A program made the position numbers and the translations under genes. A model generated the notes under the pieces. It was not told the origin of the DNA. It did no database searches and worked only from the letters and a program-made list of their open reading frames with translations. A DNA stretch of 9,454 nt from Actinomycetes bacterium (GTDB taxonomy: Bacteria; Actinomycetota; Actinomycetes; Mycobacteriales; Micromonosporaceae): assembly GCA_023402505.1 (NCBI GenBank), contig JAEYGD010000512.1:1-9454 (forward strand). Direction: 5' to 3'. Within the stretch, counting starts at the first letter, position 1, and the number at the start of each line of letters is the position of its first letter. Below are positions 7,541 to 9,454 of this stretch, one piece after another.

Positions 7541-9193
7541 GTGACCTGGCAGCTCTCCGGCTACACGCCGGTGCGGCAGCTCGGTGCGGGCGCGTCCGGC
7601 CGGGTCGAGCTGGCCGTGCACGACCAGACGGGCACGCCGGTGGCGGTCAAGTACCTGACCCGGGCGGTGGGCGACGACCCGTCCTTCCGGGACGCGTTCC
7701 GCACCGAGGCCCGGCTGCTGGCCGAGATCGACAACCCGCACGTGTCGCGCCTCTACGAGTACGTCGAGTCGCCGGCCGGCGCCGCCATCGTCATGGAGTT
7801 GGTAAACGGCGTGTCGTTGCGCCAGATGCTGCGCGCCAACGGCGCGACCACGCCCGAGTCGGCGCTCGTGGTCCTCAAGGGATCGCTGGCCGGGCTCGGC
7901 GCGGCGCACGGCCGTGGGGTGGTGCACCGCGACTACAAGCCGGAGAACGTCCTCGTCACCGCCGAGGGCACGAGCAAGCTCGCCGACTTCGGCATCGCCC
8001 TGCCGGTGGGCACCGACTCCGGCGGCACGGTCACCGGTACGCCCCGCTACATGGCGCCCGAGCAGTGGACCGGCGCGCCGGCCAGCCCGGCCTGCGACGT
8101 CTACGCCGCGACCGCCACCTTCTACGAGTGCCTGACCGGCCGGCCCCCGTACGACGGGCGCGACCTGTTCACCCTGCGCCGGCAGCACGCCGAGGCGCCG
8201 ATCCCCACCGATCCCGCTCCGGAGCCGGTGCACGACCTGCTGCGGCACGGCATGGCCAAGCGCCCCGACGAGCGGCCCCAGCCCGCCGAGGTCTTCCTGG
8301 CCGTGCTGGAACAGGTCGCGGCCGAGGCGTTCGGGAGCGACTGGGAGGAACGCGGGCTGCGGGAACTGGCCCGCCGCGCCGCCCTGCTCGCCGCGCTGTT
8401 CCCGTTCCCGGACCGCAGCGGCGGCTCGGTCAGCGTGGCCACCACCGCGCTGGGCTCCGGCACCGGCCGGTGGGGTTGGCTGCGCGGCAGCCGGGCCCGG
8501 CCCGCGCTGCTCGCCGGGGCGGTCGCGGCGGCCGTGCTGGCCGGCGGTGCCGGGCTCAGCTACGCCGACCGGGAGGAACCGAAGGCCGCCTCACTCGTCG
8601 AGCCGCCGCCGACGGTCGGGACCGTCCTCACCCCGGGCGGTCCGCCGGGTACGCCGGATCCCACCCCGGCGGCCACCGCCACCCCGACCGCCACGCCGAC
8701 CGCGACGCCGGGCCCGACCGGCAGCGCCACCGGCGCTCCGGCCGGTCCACCCGGCGACCCGACCGCACCGGGCACCGGCGCCGCGGCCACCACCTCACCG
8801 CCGCCGCGGCCCACCATGTCGACGAGCCCACCGCCGCCGCCGGACACCACCGCGCCGACGGTCGGGAAGGTCTCCGCCAGCCCCACCCAACTGGATCCGA
8901 AGGGCTGCCCCTACGGGCCGACCGCCAGCACCGTCACCGCCACCGCCTCCGACGACCGCACACCCGCCGCCGACCTGCGGGTACGGCTGAGGTACACGCT
9001 CGGGGGCAGCACCGGCGAGGTCCCGATGTACGTGGGACGGGCCGGGGGGTTCACCGGTGTGCTCGCCGACCTGCCGCGCCCGGCCGACACCACCCGCGTG
9101 CCGGTCCGCGTGGTCGCCGTCGACCAGGCCGGCAACACCACCGAGAGCGGTCCGGTGTACGTGACCCTCCACCCCTACTGCACCCCGGGCTGA
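7541..9193 (+). CDS. Transmembrane serine/threonine protein kinase with Pro/Thr linker and Ig-like outer domain
   Basis: 550-aa Hanks-type kinase. Cytoplasmic catalytic domain, about 8-262: glycine loop LGAGASGRV (14-22), catalytic K37 in VAVKY, helix-C E56, HRDYKPENVL (129-138; D131, K133, N136), DFG 149-151, activation segment with TVTGTPRYMAPEQW, APE at 172-174. All catalytic residues are present. After a juxtamembrane stretch, one membrane segment lies at about 320-341. Outside follow a low-complexity Pro/Thr/Ala linker (about 355-440, ATPT repeats) and a compact beta-rich domain (about 440-547) ending VAVDQAGNTTESGPVYVTL, which resembles bacterial Ig/FN3-like domains, with two Cys (456, 547) that could pair. 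It has no PASTA repeats. GTG start with GGAGG (7529-7533) and 7-nt spacer; the frame extends 22 codons upstream without a better site. Probably co-transcribed with the next gene, 31 bp downstream. Ligand unknown. Confidence 0.93.
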   Translation: MTWQLSGYTPVRQLGAGASGRVELAVHDQTGTPVAVKYLTRAVGDDPSFRDAFRTEARLLAEIDNPHVSRLYEYVESPAGAAIVMELVNGVSLRQMLRANGATTPESALVVLKGSLAGLGAAHGRGVVHRDYKPENVLVTAEGTSKLADFGIALPVGTDSGGTVTGTPRYMAPEQWTGAPASPACDVYAATATFYECLTGRPPYDGRDLFTLRRQHAEAPIPTDPAPEPVHDLLRHGMAKRPDERPQPAEVFLAVLEQVAAEAFGSDWEERGLRELARRAALLAALFPFPDRSGGSVSVATTALGSGTGRWGWLRGSRARPALLAGAVAAAVLAGGAGLSYADREEPKAASLVEPPPTVGTVLTPGGPPGTPDPTPAATATPTATPTATPGPTGSATGAPAGPPGDPTAPGTGAAATTSPPPRPTMSTSPPPPPDTTAPTVGKVSASPTQLDPKGCPYGPTASTVTATASDDRTPAADLRVRLRYTLGGSTGEVPMYVGRAGGFTGVLADLPRPADTTRVPVRVVAVDQAGNTTESGPVYVTLHPYCTPG

Positions 9194-9224
9194 CGGTGCC
9201 CGGCACACCGAGAGGCGGGCAGCC

Positions 9225-9454
9225 GTGACCCAGCCGAACGACCAGGCCACGCCCGACGACGGCGCGACCGCGTACCTGGGCCGCCGGCACGAACCGGTGC
9301 CGGACGAACCCACCGTGCACCTGGGCGGCGGTGACGCCACCGTGCACCTGGGCGGCGGTGACGGGTCGACCGTCCGGCTCAACGCGCACCTCGCCCCCGG
9401 CCCCCGCACGGCGGGGGAGCCGACCGGTGCCGCGCCGACACGGTGGACCCCGGT
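9225..9454 (+). CDS. Partial gene, unknown product with repeated T-x-x-L motifs (cut by window end)
   Basis: Open frame from GTG 9225-9227 to the window end (76 codons visible, no stop). AGAGG at 9211-9215 lies 9 nt upstream, and the start is 31 bp after the Ser/Thr kinase stop, so an operon is likely. I do not recognise the protein. The visible N-terminus is polar and disordered-looking (start MTQPNDQATPDDGATAYL), with four similar motifs: ATAYL, PTVHL, ATVHL, STVRL, most followed by glycine-rich spacers (LGGGD twice). No signal peptide or membrane segment is seen in this part. The threonine with Leu at +3 fits the preference of FHA domains for phospho-Thr-x-x-Leu/Ile/Asp, so a substrate of the adjacent kinase is conceivable. 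The functional region probably lies beyond the window. Confidence 0.7.
   Translation, partial: MTQPNDQATPDDGATAYLGRRHEPVPDEPTVHLGGGDATVHLGGGDGSTVRLNAHLAPGPRTAGEPTGAAPTRWTP
9310..9362. repeat. Perfect 26-bp direct repeat in the partial gene
   Basis: Bases 9310-9335 recur identically at 9337-9362 (unit 27 bp; begins CCACCGTGCACCTGGGCGGC). In frame it codes the duplicated TVHLGGGD segment. The identity at third positions indicates recent duplication. Confidence 0.9.

Noticed and set aside
7426..9228. 600-codon plus-strand frame over the Ser/Thr kinase
   Set aside because: Alternate frame of the kinase, Arg/Gly/Pro/Ala-rich without motifs; the kinase frame holds all catalytic residues.

Overview
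The window is very GC-rich DNA with GTG starts, strong purine-rich ribosome binding sites and actinobacterial gene families (GH15 trehalase-like enzyme, PASTA-free membrane Ser/Thr kinase, CHASE3 histidine kinase, SAM-IV riboswitch). This points to an actinomycete, most likely Micromonosporaceae (Micromonospora-like). The lineage is inferred from style and gene families, not from a search. I see no mobile element, tRNA, rRNA or CRISPR array; this looks like ordinary chromosome.

Left third (23-2747, all minus strand): a complete polar-amino-acid ABC uptake operon, transcribed right to left in the order binding lipoprotein, permease, ATPase (the last two overlap by ATGA). Its leader is the most interesting part of the window. 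A candidate -10 box (2742-2747) sits just before a well-formed SAM-IV class riboswitch (about 2599-2734). This is followed by a strong Shine-Dalgarno and a 27-codon leader peptide (2502-2585) with a TRRRHVDL core and two Cys codons near its end. A 106-nt spacer with a hairpin then leads to the lipoprotein start. The arrangement suggests a cystine/methionine-type importer controlled by both SAM level and, probably, cysteine supply at the ribosome.

Middle (2809-5515): an RraA-family protein carrying the metal-dependent aldolase signature (minus strand) is divergent from a 610-aa glycoside hydrolase family 15 enzyme (plus strand), with 181 bp between them.

Right (5629-9454): a convergent sensor histidine kinase (minus strand; CHASE3-like sensor, HAMP, HisKA, HATPase) with a repeat-coded Ala/Glu/Pro tail and no response regulator beside it. 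It is divergent from a transmembrane Ser/Thr protein kinase with a Pro/Thr-rich linker and an Ig-like outer domain. Just behind the kinase starts a further gene, cut by the window end, whose N-terminus repeats a T-x-x-Leu motif that could serve as phospho-threonine/FHA docking sites. The two kinases suggest a signalling locus, but a link between them is only inferred from position.
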